64,000 nt of DNA, taken from positions 1 to 64,000 of the forward strand of contig NZ_CANLZW010000020.1 in NCBI RefSeq assembly GCF_947495625.1, read 5' to 3'. Source of the stretch: an uncultured Cocleimonas sp. (lineage in GTDB: Bacteria > Pseudomonadota > Gammaproteobacteria > Thiotrichales > Thiotrichaceae). Below, piece after piece: positions 19,883 through 29,011 of this stretch. The translations under genes and the position numbers were made by a program. The notes beneath the pieces are model-generated. The model did no database searches, was not told where the DNA came from, and worked only from the letters and a program-made list of their open reading frames with translations. Position 1 is the first letter of the stretch; every line of letters begins with the position of its first letter.

Positions 19883-19912
19883 AAAAAAGGATGCCAAATG
19901 GCATCCTTTTTT
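19883..19912. terminator. Bidirectional intrinsic terminator
   Basis: AAAAAAGGATGCC, loop AAAT, GGCATCCTTTTTT. It serves both the MFS gene (plus) and the malic enzyme gene (minus). Confidence 0.93.
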
Positions 19913-19932
19913 ATTACTTTAAAAATATTTTG

Positions 19933-21159
19933 TTATTTGATCTTAGCAACGCCAGAATCAATTGCAGCCTTTGATATAGCCGCAGGTAAAATATCAGCTA
20001 AGCGCGGATCTAAAGGAGTAGGGATGATGTATTCAGGACCAAACTCCATAGACTCTTTGTTGTAAGCCTTAAGGACTGAATCGGGTACTGGCTCTTTAGC
20101 AATTGACGCTAGTGCGTGAACAGCAGCCATTTTCATCTCTGTATTGATGTTAGTTGCGCGAACATCTAAAGCGCCTCGGAAGATGTATGGGAAGCCTAAT
20201 ACATTGTTGATCTGATTAGGGTAATCACTTCGGCCAGTCGCCATAATGATGTCAGGGCGAGCTTCGCGTGCTACTTCAGGATCAATTTCTGGGTCTGGAT
20301 TAGAAAGAGCAAATACAATTGGATTGTCAGCCATCGCTTTTAGTGCTTCTACACTCAATAAATTAGGACCAGAAAGACCAATAAATACGTCGGCACCAGT
20401 ACATGCATCTAACAACGTTCTGTCTTCAGTTTCTAGTGCCCATTCCTGTTTGTATTTGTTTAAGTCATCACGACCAGAGTGAATAACGCCGCCGCGATCA
20501 AGCATATAGAGTTTGCTTTTATCTGCGCCCAGTGACGTTAGTACTTTCATTGAAGCGATACCGGCTGCACCAGCACCTAGACAAACAATTCTAGCATCTT
20601 TTAGTTCTTTGCCTTTCAGCTCTAAAGCGTTAATTAGGCCAGCAGCAATGATAATGGCTGTGCCGTGTTGATCATCATGAAATACCGGAATATCCAGTTT
20701 TTCTTCCAGGATACGTTCAATTTCAAAACATTCAGGTGCTTTAATATCTTCTAGATTAATACCACCAAAAGTAGGCGAGATATTTTCCACTGTCTTGCAG
20801 AAATCCTCAATTGAATCTGAATTTACTTCAATATCAAAAACATCGATATCTGCAAAGCGTTTGAACAATACGCCTTTACCTTCCATCACAGGTTTGCTTG
20901 CAAGAGCACCAGTGTTACCTAGACCTAATACAGCGGTTCCATCAGTTATAACACCAACCAGATTTCCTTTTGCGGTGTATTTATAAGCATTTTCAGGATC
21001 TCTTTCGATCTCTTTAACTGGTTCTGCTACACCAGGTGTGTAAGCAAGCGATAAGTCCTTCTGAGTTTCAGTAGGCTTTGTAATCTCAATTGCGATTTTT
21101 CCCGGCTTAGGATTTAAGTGGTACTCAAGGGCTTCTTTTTTTAGTGTTTCATTCGACAT
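19933..21159 (-). CDS. Malic enzyme, short form without phosphotransacetylase domain
   Basis: 408 residues. YTPGVAEP, DDQHGTAIIIAAGL and the nucleotide-binding VCLGAGAAG are family signatures. It oxidatively decarboxylates malate to pyruvate with NAD(P)+. It corresponds to the N-terminal domain of MaeB; the ~340-residue phosphotransacetylase-like domain of the long form is absent. Cofactor preference cannot be told with certainty from the sequence. Confidence 0.93.
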   Translation of the reverse strand: MSNETLKKEALEYHLNPKPGKIAIEITKPTETQKDLSLAYTPGVAEPVKEIERDPENAYKYTAKGNLVGVITDGTAVLGLGNTGALASKPVMEGKGVLFKRFADIDVFDIEVNSDSIEDFCKTVENISPTFGGINLEDIKAPECFEIERILEEKLDIPVFHDDQHGTAIIIAAGLINALELKGKELKDARIVCLGAGAAGIASMKVLTSLGADKSKLYMLDRGGVIHSGRDDLNKYKQEWALETEDRTLLDACTGADVFIGLSGPNLLSVEALKAMADNPIVFALSNPDPEIDPEVAREARPDIIMATGRSDYPNQINNVLGFPYIFRGALDVRATNINTEMKMAAVHALASIAKEPVPDSVLKAYNKESMEFGPEYIIPTPLDPRLADILPAAISKAAIDSGVAKIK

Positions 21160-21245
21160 GAATTCTTCCTTATAGTAATTCTAGGTAACGTGTATTTAAG
21201 CGTAGACCAATATTAGTCTGAGTGGTGAAAAATAACAAAAATTGC

Positions 21246-22256
21246 TTATTGAATGACCTTTACCAAACTTCCCTGAACGGGTTGTCCTTTTGGGAACATG
21301 CCATTTATAAGACGTAAACGTTGTTCATTGACCTTGCTTTTTTGTGCTAGCGTAGCATAAGTCAAACCTGGTGTAGTTGCACGACCTACAACGATTCTTC
21401 CATTATTATTTTTATCTATGCGAAACGACATCCCATCAATTTGTTTTAAATATTTATCGTGGCCTGCATCTCTGGTGGTTTGAGTTTTGAATTTATTGGC
21501 TTGTCTAATAACTTCCTTTAGACGCGTATCGTTATCTGGGTGTGAAGAGAAAACACCGTGATACGCCTGAACTTTACGACCTTCTTTCTGCGCCTGATAC
21601 TTCTCAAATTCTTCTTGTGACTTCAATACGCTAACGACTTCAATCATGTTTTCAGGATCGTATCCGACACGCGCTAAATACTCTGCGCCTAATTTATCCG
21701 CTTGCAGTTCGTGATCTCTGCCATAACCGCTCAACAGTGCTTGTCCTAACTGACCAAACCCCTTGCCTGCTGTTACACCAGCCTGATCAGCTAAAATACT
21801 TTGCAGCACGGCACCCACAGCGCCTGCACTTTGCTGTTTTACGCCATGTTTGGCTGTAACGTGACCAATCTCGTGTCCTAATACGCCGGCCAACTCGCCT
21901 TCTGAATTAAGATAAGCCATGAGTCCTGTGGTTACATAGACATAGCCACCCGGAAGAGCAAAAGCGTTAACGGTGGGGTCATCCAATACGGTGAAGGTAT
22001 AGCGAATATCGCTTCTATGACTTTGTTTTGCGAGTTCCTGACCAATATTGTTAACGTAAGCCTGTAATCCAGAATTGTTATAGCGCTTCTTCTGTTTCAT
22101 GATGCTTTTATGGCCTTGCGCGCCAATTGACAATTCCTGCTCTTCATTGATCAGGGTAAAGTCTCTTTTGCCAGAGACAGGATTGGTAGAACAGCCTGCA
22201 AGCGTGGTGATTAGTGCCGTAGCGATTAAGCCTCTAAAAGTAGTTTTGATGTTCAT
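21246..22256 (-). CDS. M48 family metalloprotease, lipoprotein
   Basis: 336 residues from MNIKTTF. Lipobox LAGC, then NPVSGKRDFTLI. The zinc site is GHEIGH (HExxH), with the third ligand Glu in HELQADKLGAEYL. A C-terminal ~40-residue domain (TYATLAQKSKVNEQRLRLING) looks LysM/TPR-like. Outer-membrane or periplasmic M48 lipoproteins of this type take part in envelope protein quality control. The start is at 22256: the upstream nuclease stop and this ATG overlap (TAATG), and GGAG lies 8 bases before it. Confidence 0.9.
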   Translation of the reverse strand: MNIKTTFRGLIATALITTLAGCSTNPVSGKRDFTLINEEQELSIGAQGHKSIMKQKKRYNNSGLQAYVNNIGQELAKQSHRSDIRYTFTVLDDPTVNAFALPGGYVYVTTGLMAYLNSEGELAGVLGHEIGHVTAKHGVKQQSAGAVGAVLQSILADQAGVTAGKGFGQLGQALLSGYGRDHELQADKLGAEYLARVGYDPENMIEVVSVLKSQEEFEKYQAQKEGRKVQAYHGVFSSHPDNDTRLKEVIRQANKFKTQTTRDAGHDKYLKQIDGMSFRIDKNNNGRIVVGRATTPGLTYATLAQKSKVNEQRLRLINGMFPKGQPVQGSLVKVIQ

Positions 22257-23083
22257 TATTTTGAGCTCCATTTAATCATCGATTCAATTTGCGTCCCTGC
22301 AAATATTTGAAGTTGTGATGGGTGATTAAGTTGAATGGTTCGTCTTTTTCTTTGGTTTTTGAGCATACCTGAAACGATTATGCTTTTGCCGATTAATTTA
22401 TCAAAGTCTATGGATTTAAAATAGCCTAAGTTTTTGTTTTTTATTGTTATGTGTGTTGGTTTTTTATCATGGCTTTCAAGCGTTAGAGAAATAGATTTTT
22501 TATGTGTTTGTTTACTTTTAACGACGCCTTTTAAACGGACATAACCTTTCGTTTTGGGTTTAATCGATTCAGTCGTTACAAGCCGGTTTTTCTTGAGTTT
22601 CCATATTTTTAGTGATTTTAGTTGAGCCGTTTGCTCTGCTTTTTTGTAGCAATCTGCGAATGCAATATTAGGTGATATGGCGAGTGTTTTTGCATAGCCT
22701 TGCTGAAGTAGCCAGCTAGATATATTGGTACCATCTTTTAAAAACACATGTGCCAGTACTCTAGAATACTTATCTTTCTTTTCTTTTCCATAAAGGAGTC
22801 TGACTTTGTAATTGTGCTGTTTAAGTTTTTCTCTTAAAGCTTCTTTGGCTTTTGCGCCGTATGCCTGACCTTTTTGTTTGTGGTGTTTTGTTTCTGGCGT
22901 GTCTACACCAATGATTCTTACTTTGCGTTTGTCGGTAAGTAACACCGTATCGCCATCATAGACCCACTTAACGGTTGCGCTTTCTAATTGATTATTTTTA
23001 GGGGAAGGGCAAATTTCGGCCGCAAAGGTGGGGGGTGTCAAAACGATAAATGTGATTATCACAGACGCAAAAAAGGCACTCAT
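22256..23083 (-). CDS. Secreted thermonuclease-like (SNase) protein
   Basis: 275 residues from MSAFF. Signal peptide MSAFFASVIITFIVLTPPTFA, cut before AEIC. The SNase domain spans about residues 30-150: VYDGDTVLL, IIGVDTPET with the metal/catalytic region, GKEKKDKYSR. The C-terminal ~110 residues look like an extra OB-type domain (VRLKGVVKS...). It should cleave DNA/RNA outside the cytoplasm. Its start codon sits in the loop of the rpmE terminator (23069-23099). The segment coding LTPPTF matches a degenerate dispersed repeat. It is translationally coupled to the M48 gene. Confidence 0.86.
   Translation of the reverse strand: MSAFFASVIITFIVLTPPTFAAEICPSPKNNQLESATVKWVYDGDTVLLTDKRKVRIIGVDTPETKHHKQKGQAYGAKAKEALREKLKQHNYKVRLLYGKEKKDKYSRVLAHVFLKDGTNISSWLLQQGYAKTLAISPNIAFADCYKKAEQTAQLKSLKIWKLKKNRLVTTESIKPKTKGYVRLKGVVKSKQTHKKSISLTLESHDKKPTHITIKNKNLGYFKSIDFDKLIGKSIIVSGMLKNQRKRRTIQLNHPSQLQIFAGTQIESMIKWSSK
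23021..23040 (+). repeat. Degenerate G6 repeat in the nuclease signal peptide
   Basis: CGCAAAGGTGGGGGGTGTCA. Compared with the core it has GTGG for GTAG. On the coding strand it reads T-P-P-T-F. The neighbouring bases also match the copy in mltB (53827-53844). Confidence 0.6.
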
Positions 23084-23099
23084 AACAGGTGCCTTTTTT
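23069..23099 (-). terminator. Intrinsic terminator of the L31 gene
   Basis: AAAAAGGCAC, loop of 9, GTGCCTTTTTT; on the minus strand it follows rpmE by ~85 bases. The nuclease ATG (23083-23081) is inside the loop and its Shine-Dalgarno-like AAGG is in the stem. Confidence 0.9.
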
Positions 23100-23183
23100 G
23101 AGGTATGCTTTAAAAGCATTAACGAATGTAAGTTTGCAGCAAGCCAGATCGGAACCCGGTTTAGCTCAGCAGACAAGGATTCG

Positions 23184-23429
23184 TTATTTTCTACCGTAAC
23201 GATTGTTAAACTTGTCAATCGCACCAGCAGTTGTTTTAGTGTTTTGCTTGCCCGTGTAGAAAGGGTGAGATGCACTAGAGATATCCACTTTAATTAGTGG
23301 GTATTCATTACCATCTTCCCATTTTGCAGTCTCTTTTGAAGAAAGCGTTGAGCGAGTAAGAATTTTAAAGTCGCTCGCAAGGTCCTGAAAAATTACTTGA
23401 TTGTAGTCTGGGTGTGTATCGGCCTTCAT
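23184..23429 (-). CDS. rpmE2: Ribosomal protein bL31, type B
   Basis: 81 residues. [17 protein letters not shown], the [14 protein letters not shown] motif and FNNRYGRK match the B-type L31 that lacks the zinc-binding cysteines of the A type. It is a 50S subunit component. In many bacteria type B is made when zinc is scarce; no Zur-box was identified here by eye. A terminator follows. Confidence 0.94.
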   Translation of the reverse strand: MKADTHPDYNQVIFQDLASDFKILTRSTLSSKETAKWEDGNEYPLIKVDISSASHPFYTGKQNTKTTAGAIDKFNNRYGRK

Positions 23430-23516
23430 TAGAAGATCCTCTTAAAATCGTGTTCAAAAATCGAAGAGCGGGGATTCTAACAGATGCCCCCAATGCTTTG
23501 CAAGCGGAGTATGCCC

Positions 23517-23963
23517 TTATAATCCTAAAAGTGGAAGATGTTTTATCTTATGGTAAGTCAAACAAAGCAATAAGCATTGTTTTAATGCATCTTTAGGAAT
23601 TGTTTCATCGAGAGAAAAAATAATCGCTCTATTACCATCATAGCGAAACGTATCTGGATAAATCTCTCTGAATGTCTCAACTAAAGTAGTGCTACAGGTC
23701 AAATAAACCGCGTAGTCATTGGGAGTCGACGCCTTCCACGTTAATCTTACGGTAGATCCAGACTTGGCTTTGTAAGCAGGTTCCCCCCATTTAAGTGTTT
23801 CTTCAATATCACTGATTTCATCATTATGTTTAGCGAGATCAAATATCATTTGTCGAATGGTTAGCAGTTTTTTCTGAATCGTTTCAGGATACAAACCATA
23901 GGTATGTTTGACATCATCGGATTGAATAACGTTTTCTAGTGATTTTAGATCTGGGTCAGGCAT
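23517..23963 (-). CDS. DUF1801 domain protein
   Basis: 148 residues. The order IRQMIFDLAKHNDEISDIEETLKWGEPAYKAKSGSTVRL, then YAVYLTCSTTLVETFREIYPD, is that of the DUF1801/YdhG fold. No catalytic residues are known for the family; function unknown. It is divergent from lemA, and the spacer holds a full dispersed repeat. Confidence 0.82.
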   Translation of the reverse strand: MPDPDLKSLENVIQSDDVKHTYGLYPETIQKKLLTIRQMIFDLAKHNDEISDIEETLKWGEPAYKAKSGSTVRLTWKASTPNDYAVYLTCSTTLVETFREIYPDTFRYDGNRAIIFSLDETIPKDALKQCLLLCLTYHKIKHLPLLGL

Positions 23964-24009
23964 GGCTGTTAATTCCTTTGATTAATCATCCTTTTTCTTT
24001 TTCTATAAT

Positions 24010-24038
24010 ACACCCCCCTACTTATAGGCACTTTTTAA
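24010..24038 (-). repeat. Dispersed G6 repeat, full copy
   Basis: ACACCCCCCTACTTATAGGC followed by ACTTTTTAA, minus orientation. Identical in its inner 25 bases to the copy before ubiD. Confidence 0.92.
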
Positions 24039-24178
24039 GCAGGATTAACTTAGATGTTAGATGAGATGGCACAAAAGAAGCGAGCAGGCTAGACTAGTGA
24101 CAAATTCATAAATATATGAATTAATAAGGCTATTCAAAGTGAAGTTAAGTTTACGTAAAACAGAAGGGGAGAGAGAGA

Positions 24179-24790
24179 ATGTCTAAGTTCGGAATGGTAA
24201 TTCTTGCAGCAATCACATTATTTATTATTTTTGGTGTGGGTGTTTATAACCGCATTGTAAGTGGTGATGAAGGTGTGACTGCCTCCTGGTCTGAAGTGGT
24301 TAACCAATACCAGCGCAGAGCAGACCTGATACCTAATCTGGTAAGCACGGTTAAAGGTTTTGCCGCACAGGAAAAAGACGTATTAACCAGTGTTGTTGAG
24401 GCGCGTGCGAAAGCTACCTCCGTTCAAATCACACCGGAAACGCTCAATGATCCTGCGGCATTCAGTCAATTCTCACAAGCGCAAAGTCAATTAACAGGAG
24501 CTTTGAGTCGTTTGCTGGTAACGGTTGAGCGCTACCCTGATCTGAAGTCAGATAAGAACTTCCTGGAATTACAGACTCAGTTAGAAGGAACGGAAAATCG
24601 CATTACAGTCGCACGTAAACGCTATATCGATGCGGTAAAAGATTACAATTTAACGGTCAGAAAATTCCCCGGCAATATGATTGCTAGCCTTATGGGGTAT
24701 TCGACCAAGCAGAATTTCACCGTTGAAAATGAAGACGCGATTGCCGCACCACCAAAGGTTGATTTTAATACGGCGCCTGCTACAAATTAA
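24179..24790 (+). CDS. lemA: LemA family protein
   Basis: 203 residues. One N-terminal membrane helix (FGMVILAAITLFIIFGVGVYN), then a helical-bundle domain with SWSEVVNQYQRRADLIPNLVSTVKGFA and YNLTVRKFPGNMIASLMG, the LemA signature. It is periplasm-facing in most models; biochemical role unknown. GGGGAGAGAGAG gives a strong ribosome site. It heads a three-gene operon with two TPM-domain proteins, the usual partner of LemA. A palindrome (AATTCATA-N4-TATGAATT, 24103-24122) lies ~57 bases upstream. Confidence 0.94.
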   Translation: MSKFGMVILAAITLFIIFGVGVYNRIVSGDEGVTASWSEVVNQYQRRADLIPNLVSTVKGFAAQEKDVLTSVVEARAKATSVQITPETLNDPAAFSQFSQAQSQLTGALSRLLVTVERYPDLKSDKNFLELQTQLEGTENRITVARKRYIDAVKDYNLTVRKFPGNMIASLMGYSTKQNFTVENEDAIAAPPKVDFNTAPATN

Positions 24791-24810
24791 ATTGATCTAC
24801 TAAAACCAGA

Positions 24811-25692
24811 ATGTATACAAGGCACTCATTATCAGGGTTATTCCTGAGTTTCTTCATAGTGATTGGGACTATCAGTGGAATACTAGTCTCAAGTAATGCG
24901 ATGGCTGACTTGGTAAAAGTCCCTGACTTAAGTAGCCGAGTGACTGATTTAACGCGGACCTTATCATCGGCTGAGAAAGCAACACTCGAATCGACTCTGG
25001 AAAATCTGGAGAAGACCAAAGGAAGCCAATTGGCTATCTTAATCGTAAATAGTACAGCTCCAGAAGCCATTGAAGATTTTTCCATGCGCGTTGTGGATAA
25101 ATGGAAATTAGGTCGTGAAGACACAGATGATGGCGTATTACTTTTAATCGCGATGAAAGATCGAAAGATGCGGATTGAAGTAGGTTATGGATTAGAAGGT
25201 GCAATACCTGATATCGCAGCGGGCCGGATCATCAACGAATACATCACCCCTGCGTTTCGAAGTGGCAATTATTACTCAGGAGTTGCCGCAGGTGCGAATA
25301 AAATAATCGCGCTAATTAATGGTGAAGCATTGCCACCACCGAGTTCATCACAAGGCAGTAACAGTGATTCAGTCGGCCCGATTCTGTTCTTTTTAATCTT
25401 TGTCAGTAGCTTTATTTCAAGAGGGCTTACCGTTATGTTGGGTAGCCTGATTGCTACCTCAATTATCGCTATAAGTGGGGGGGTGATCATTTGGTTTTTA
25501 ACTCAGGATATATTCTTCACCTTATTTGCCGCCATGTTTTTGGCGATCTTTAGCTCTGCATTTGGCAGCTCAAAAAGCAGTAGTTACCGCGATGGTGGGG
25601 GTTACGGCGGCGGTTTTGGCGGCGGCGGAGGAGGAGGCTTTAGTGGCGGCGGTGGTGGATTCGGCGGAGGCGGCGCGTCCGGCGGATGGTAA
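24811..25692 (+). CDS. TPM-domain protein, YgcG family, with Gly-rich tail
   Basis: 293 residues. Signal peptide (to SNAMA), then the TPM domain (about 35-160): VTDLTRTLSSAEKATLES, DDGVLLLIAMKDRKMRIEVGYGLEG, AAGRIINEYITPAFRSGNY. Two membrane helices (about 190-245) and a ~30-residue Gly/Ser-rich end (GGGFGGGGGGG...) follow. The family is linked to photosystem repair in plants and membrane-associated roles in bacteria, but the activity is unsettled. An in-frame degenerate G6 repeat falls in the second helix (I-S-G-G-V-I-I). Confidence 0.9.
   Translation: MYTRHSLSGLFLSFFIVIGTISGILVSSNAMADLVKVPDLSSRVTDLTRTLSSAEKATLESTLENLEKTKGSQLAILIVNSTAPEAIEDFSMRVVDKWKLGREDTDDGVLLLIAMKDRKMRIEVGYGLEGAIPDIAAGRIINEYITPAFRSGNYYSGVAAGANKIIALINGEALPPPSSSQGSNSDSVGPILFFLIFVSSFISRGLTVMLGSLIATSIIAISGGVIIWFLTQDIFFTLFAAMFLAIFSSAFGSSKSSSYRDGGGYGGGFGGGGGGGFSGGGGGFGGGGASGGW
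25469..25488 (+). repeat. Degenerate G6 repeat inside the TPM gene
   Basis: CTATAAGTGGGGGGGTGATC; it differs from the core by G for A after AAGT. Read in frame as I-S-G-G-V-I. The flanking CTATAAG and GATC agree with other copies. Confidence 0.6.
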
Positions 25693-25694
25693 TT

Positions 25695-26192
25695 ATGAAT
25701 TTTAAAAGAACAATCAAACATCTGTTTTATCCCGGTTGGTGGTTGCGTCGTGATTTTCCGCCATCAGAAATGGCGAGAATCGAAGGGGCAATCAAACAAT
25801 CAGAAAGTAAACATAGTGGCGAGATTCGTTTCGCCATTGAAAGCTCATTGCCGTTCAAGGCGCTCTGGCATGATGAGTCGATGCATGAACGCGCTATTGA
25901 GGTATTTTCGCTCTTAAGAGTCTGGGATACCGAAGACAATAATGGCGTGCTGATCTATTTATTACTGGCTGATCATAAAGTTGAAATTACCGCTGATAGA
26001 AATATCAATAAGGTCGTTGGTGAACAAGAATGGCAGAGAATTTGCGGAATAATGCAAACGGAATTTCGCGCAGGAAATTTTGGTAATGGCGTGGTGTTAG
26101 GGATTAATGAGATTGGCGTATTGCTGGAAAAGCATTTTCCTGTTACTGCCGCTGATACTAATGAATTATCGAATAAACCTGTGATTCTTTAA
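25695..26192 (+). CDS. Second TPM-domain protein
   Basis: 165 residues from MNFK. No signal peptide. The TPM-like core includes SKHSGEIRFAIES, DTEDNNGVLIYLLLADHKVEITADRNIN and RAGNFGNGVVLGINEIG. It is commonly paired with LemA and the YgcG-type protein, as here. ATG at 25695 follows GGATGG and lies two bases after the previous stop; an ATG at 25686 overlaps that gene and is less likely. Confidence 0.88.
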   Translation: MNFKRTIKHLFYPGWWLRRDFPPSEMARIEGAIKQSESKHSGEIRFAIESSLPFKALWHDESMHERAIEVFSLLRVWDTEDNNGVLIYLLLADHKVEITADRNINKVVGEQEWQRICGIMQTEFRAGNFGNGVVLGINEIGVLLEKHFPVTAADTNELSNKPVIL

Positions 26193-26219
26193 CGGATAAA
26201 CGCTTAGGTATCAATTTAA

Positions 26220-26250
26220 GGTCACCCCCCTACTTATAGGCGTTTTTTAA
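26220..26250 (-). repeat. Dispersed G6 repeat, full copy, overlapping the xerC stop
   Basis: GGTCACCCCCCTACTTATAG followed by GCGTTTTTTAA, between convergent TPM and xerC genes. Its A/T end supplies the xerC stop codon (TAA on the minus strand, 26249-26247). Confidence 0.92.
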
Positions 26251-27143
26251 TCGCTCTTCTTTTTACGCGCTCTAGGGTGCGCTTTATCGTAGACTTTGGC
26301 CAAATGTTGAAAGTCTAAATGGGTGTAAATCTGTGTAGTCCCAATATCGGCATGCCCCAGTAATTCCTGTACCGCTCTCAAATCTCCTGATGATTCTAGA
26401 ATATGACTGGCAAACGAATGTCTTAGTTTGTGCGGGTGTAGATGCTGTTCCAAACCTTGTTTCTTACGCCAGAAATTTAAACGCTGTTGGATCGAGCGCT
26501 GACTAATTCGTTTGCCTCTATTGCTTACGAATAGTGCTTGTTCATCAATTTTGGCCAAGATATCTCGCTTACCTAACCACATTTGTATCGCGTCGCTCGC
26601 TTTACGTCCAATCGGAAGAACTCTGGTTTTATTACCTTTACCCAATGCTCTAAGAGAGTTTTCAGTGAGGTCGATACTGTCTAAATCAAGATTCGTCAGT
26701 TCAGAGAGTCGCAAACCAGATGAATAAAAAAGCTCCATGATCGCTTTGTCACGAATCGCTAAGATGCTGTCGGGTGGAATATCCAATAGCTGGCTGAGCG
26801 AATCAACATCTAATGTATCTGGGAGTGTTCTGGCCGACTTTGGAGCACGAATGTCGACTGCAGGATTGTTTTTGAGTTGATGATTTCTAATCAGGAACTG
26901 ATAGAAGCTACGCAATGACGATAGCTTCCGTTGTAATGTTTTTCCGCCGATTCCTTGTCGATGTAAACCGGCAACCCAGTTGCGCACGTGCAAGCTGTCT
27001 GCTTTAACAATGTCATCGCAGTCATTTTTTTTCAGCCAAAGGCTGAATTGCTTGAGGTCTCTTTCGTAGGCGCCAAGCGTATGCGGCGAGTATTGTTTTT
27101 GGTATTTTAAGTGTTCAGCGAATTGTTTGGTGGCGTGCGACAA
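26247..27143 (-). CDS. xerC: Tyrosine recombinase XerC
   Basis: 298 residues. N-terminal SAM-like core-binding domain (LKYQKQYSPHTLGAYERDL). The catalytic residues are in SSGLRLSEL (Arg), HPHKLRHSFASH (His, Arg), LGHADIGTTQ (His) and IYTHLDF (Tyr nucleophile). With XerD it resolves chromosome dimers at dif. It is the last gene of dapF-DUF484-xerC, with a 13-base gap to DUF484. Confidence 0.96.
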   Translation of the reverse strand: MSHATKQFAEHLKYQKQYSPHTLGAYERDLKQFSLWLKKNDCDDIVKADSLHVRNWVAGLHRQGIGGKTLQRKLSSLRSFYQFLIRNHQLKNNPAVDIRAPKSARTLPDTLDVDSLSQLLDIPPDSILAIRDKAIMELFYSSGLRLSELTNLDLDSIDLTENSLRALGKGNKTRVLPIGRKASDAIQMWLGKRDILAKIDEQALFVSNRGKRISQRSIQQRLNFWRKKQGLEQHLHPHKLRHSFASHILESSGDLRAVQELLGHADIGTTQIYTHLDFQHLAKVYDKAHPRARKKKSD

Positions 27144-27156
27144 ATCAGTAATCAGA

Positions 27157-27903
27157 TTACTGATTTAGTTTCGGTAAATGGTAAGTGATGCTGGTAGAAA
27201 TTAGCTCACCTAAATGACTGATAAATACAGTGCCCATTCCAGGGTGGAAACGGCTTTCGTCTTCACTACCAAGCGCTAATATACCGATGTTTTCTGCGCC
27301 GAATAATGGGACTAGCGCTGCAGAATTAACCTTGTCAGCCTGTTTTTCAAACAAGAAGGCTTGCTGCTCTTCTTTCATGTGACCACAAATAGGTTTTTTA
27401 GATTTGAAGAGGTTATCAAAGCTTTTCAGGTTTTCGTTGCTTGATGAGATAAAGTGCATGGTGTCATCGCCACCAATGATTTTTAGTGTGACAAAATCGG
27501 CATTAAAATCTTCACGAAGTACATCCTGACAGGTACCAATAACATCGTCGATACCGTCGGCGCGCATTAATTCGAGTGTGAAACGTTGTAAGCGCGTAAC
27601 AATTTGCTCATTACCACGAGCCGTTCTGATCAGACCATTCAGTTGCTCTTCAAGGTCACGGCTTTTTTCACGAAGTATCGCAACTTGACGCTCAATAAGC
27701 GATGCTGTTCCCGCCCCATGAGGTACTTGAATCTGTGATAACACATCAGTGTGACGCTGGAAGAAATCAGGGTGTGAAGCTAAATACTTGGCAATAACGG
27801 ACTCATCCATCATTGCATCGGCCATTATCGCGTCAGCGGATGAAGTGTCTGTGCTTTTTTCATCATTCTCTTTCGCAGATTTAGATGTTTCGCCGGTACT
27901 CAT
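27157..27903 (-). CDS. DUF484 family protein
   Basis: 248 residues. The N-terminal ~35 residues are acidic and Ser-rich. Then VIAKYLASHPDFFQRHTDVLSQIQVPHG...SLIERQVAILREK, the DUF484 signature, followed by a GAF-like domain. It is always found between dapF and xerC in gammaproteobacteria; its function is not known. Confidence 0.93.
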   Translation of the reverse strand: MSTGETSKSAKENDEKSTDTSSADAIMADAMMDESVIAKYLASHPDFFQRHTDVLSQIQVPHGAGTASLIERQVAILREKSRDLEEQLNGLIRTARGNEQIVTRLQRFTLELMRADGIDDVIGTCQDVLREDFNADFVTLKIIGGDDTMHFISSSNENLKSFDNLFKSKKPICGHMKEEQQAFLFEKQADKVNSAALVPLFGAENIGILALGSEDESRFHPGMGTVFISHLGELISTSITYHLPKLNQ

Positions 27904-27997
27904 TAATAAAGCTCCCTAAGATTTCTTTGTAGGTTTAATTGGATTTTGAATATGGTTTTTATGTGGAACATGGCTATTAACCTATGTGACCAAAAAT

Positions 27998-28855
27998 TTA
28001 CAGTGAAATCATTCCCTTGAACACCGTAGCTGTTGGTCCGCTCATCATAACTGGATTTGCATCTCCTGCCCAGCTAATTGATAAATTGCCGCCGAGCAAA
28101 TTTACATCAACATCATTATCCAAATGCCCCATAACTATGCCAGCAACTACTGCTGCACAGGCTCCTGTGCCACAAGCCTGGGTTTCGCCAACGCCACGTT
28201 CGTACACACGAAGTTTGATATTTTGTCGGTCGAGTACTTGCATAAAACCTACGTTTACCGAGTTAGGGAAGTAACTGCTTTGCTGAATTGCTTTGCCTAA
28301 TTCTTCAACCGCTGCGGCTTGTGTGTCATCAACAACTATAACAGCGTGCGGATTACCCATAGAGACTGCACCTATCTCAATGTTCTGTTGATTGATTTGA
28401 ATAGGGTAGGCTCTTTGTTGAAGGTTTTCTGCTTTGTCTTCATTGCCTGCGTTAGCAATAAAAGGGATTTGTGCTGGCTCTAGAATAGGTGCGCCCATAT
28501 CGACAGTGACGTTACCATTCTCTTCGACATTTAAAATTAGCCGGCCGTTTTTAGTGATGACTGAAATTTCATTTTTATCTATTAAGCCTTCATTTTGAAC
28601 AAAATGTGCAAAACAGCGTGCGCCATTTCCACATTGTTCAACTTCGCCACCATCAGAATTAAATATTCGATAGCGAAAGTCTGTGCCTTCAACATCAGAC
28701 TTTTCGACCAGCAATAATTGATCGCAGCCAATGCCTAATTTACGATCTGAAATGAAACGCACTTGCTCTGGAGTTAGGTTAATTGCCTGATTTATGCCGT
28801 TGATAACAACAAAGTCATTTCCGAGGCCATGCATTTTTGTAAAGTTAATATTCAT
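27998..28855 (-). CDS. dapF: Diaminopimelate epimerase
   Basis: 285 residues. Both catalytic cysteines are present: EQCGNGARCF and ETQACGTGACAA. It converts LL- to meso-diaminopimelate for lysine and peptidoglycan. The N terminus NINFTKMHGLGNDFVVI is canonical. It leads the operon with DUF484 and xerC and is divergent from tusA. Confidence 0.97.
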   Translation of the reverse strand: MNINFTKMHGLGNDFVVINGINQAINLTPEQVRFISDRKLGIGCDQLLLVEKSDVEGTDFRYRIFNSDGGEVEQCGNGARCFAHFVQNEGLIDKNEISVITKNGRLILNVEENGNVTVDMGAPILEPAQIPFIANAGNEDKAENLQQRAYPIQINQQNIEIGAVSMGNPHAVIVVDDTQAAAVEELGKAIQQSSYFPNSVNVGFMQVLDRQNIKLRVYERGVGETQACGTGACAAVVAGIVMGHLDNDVDVNLLGGNLSISWAGDANPVMMSGPTATVFKGMISL

Positions 28856-28922
28856 TGTGCTATCTGTCTAATTGCCTTGAATAAACGTAATTAATTCCTA
28901 TATTACAATTATGGTGTCACGT

Positions 28923-28952
28923 TTGACATACAAAGTTGATGCAGAAATAGAA
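28923..28952 (+). promoter_or_regulatory. Possible promoter of tusA
   Basis: A perfect -35 TTGACA (28923-28928) is followed at 18 bp by ATAGAA, a poor -10. The tusA start is ~60 bases on. Confidence 0.3.
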
Positions 28953-29011
28953 ATTTAATGATAAAGTACGCGACAATATCAGCTTTCACTAATATAGAAT
29001 AGGAGAATATA

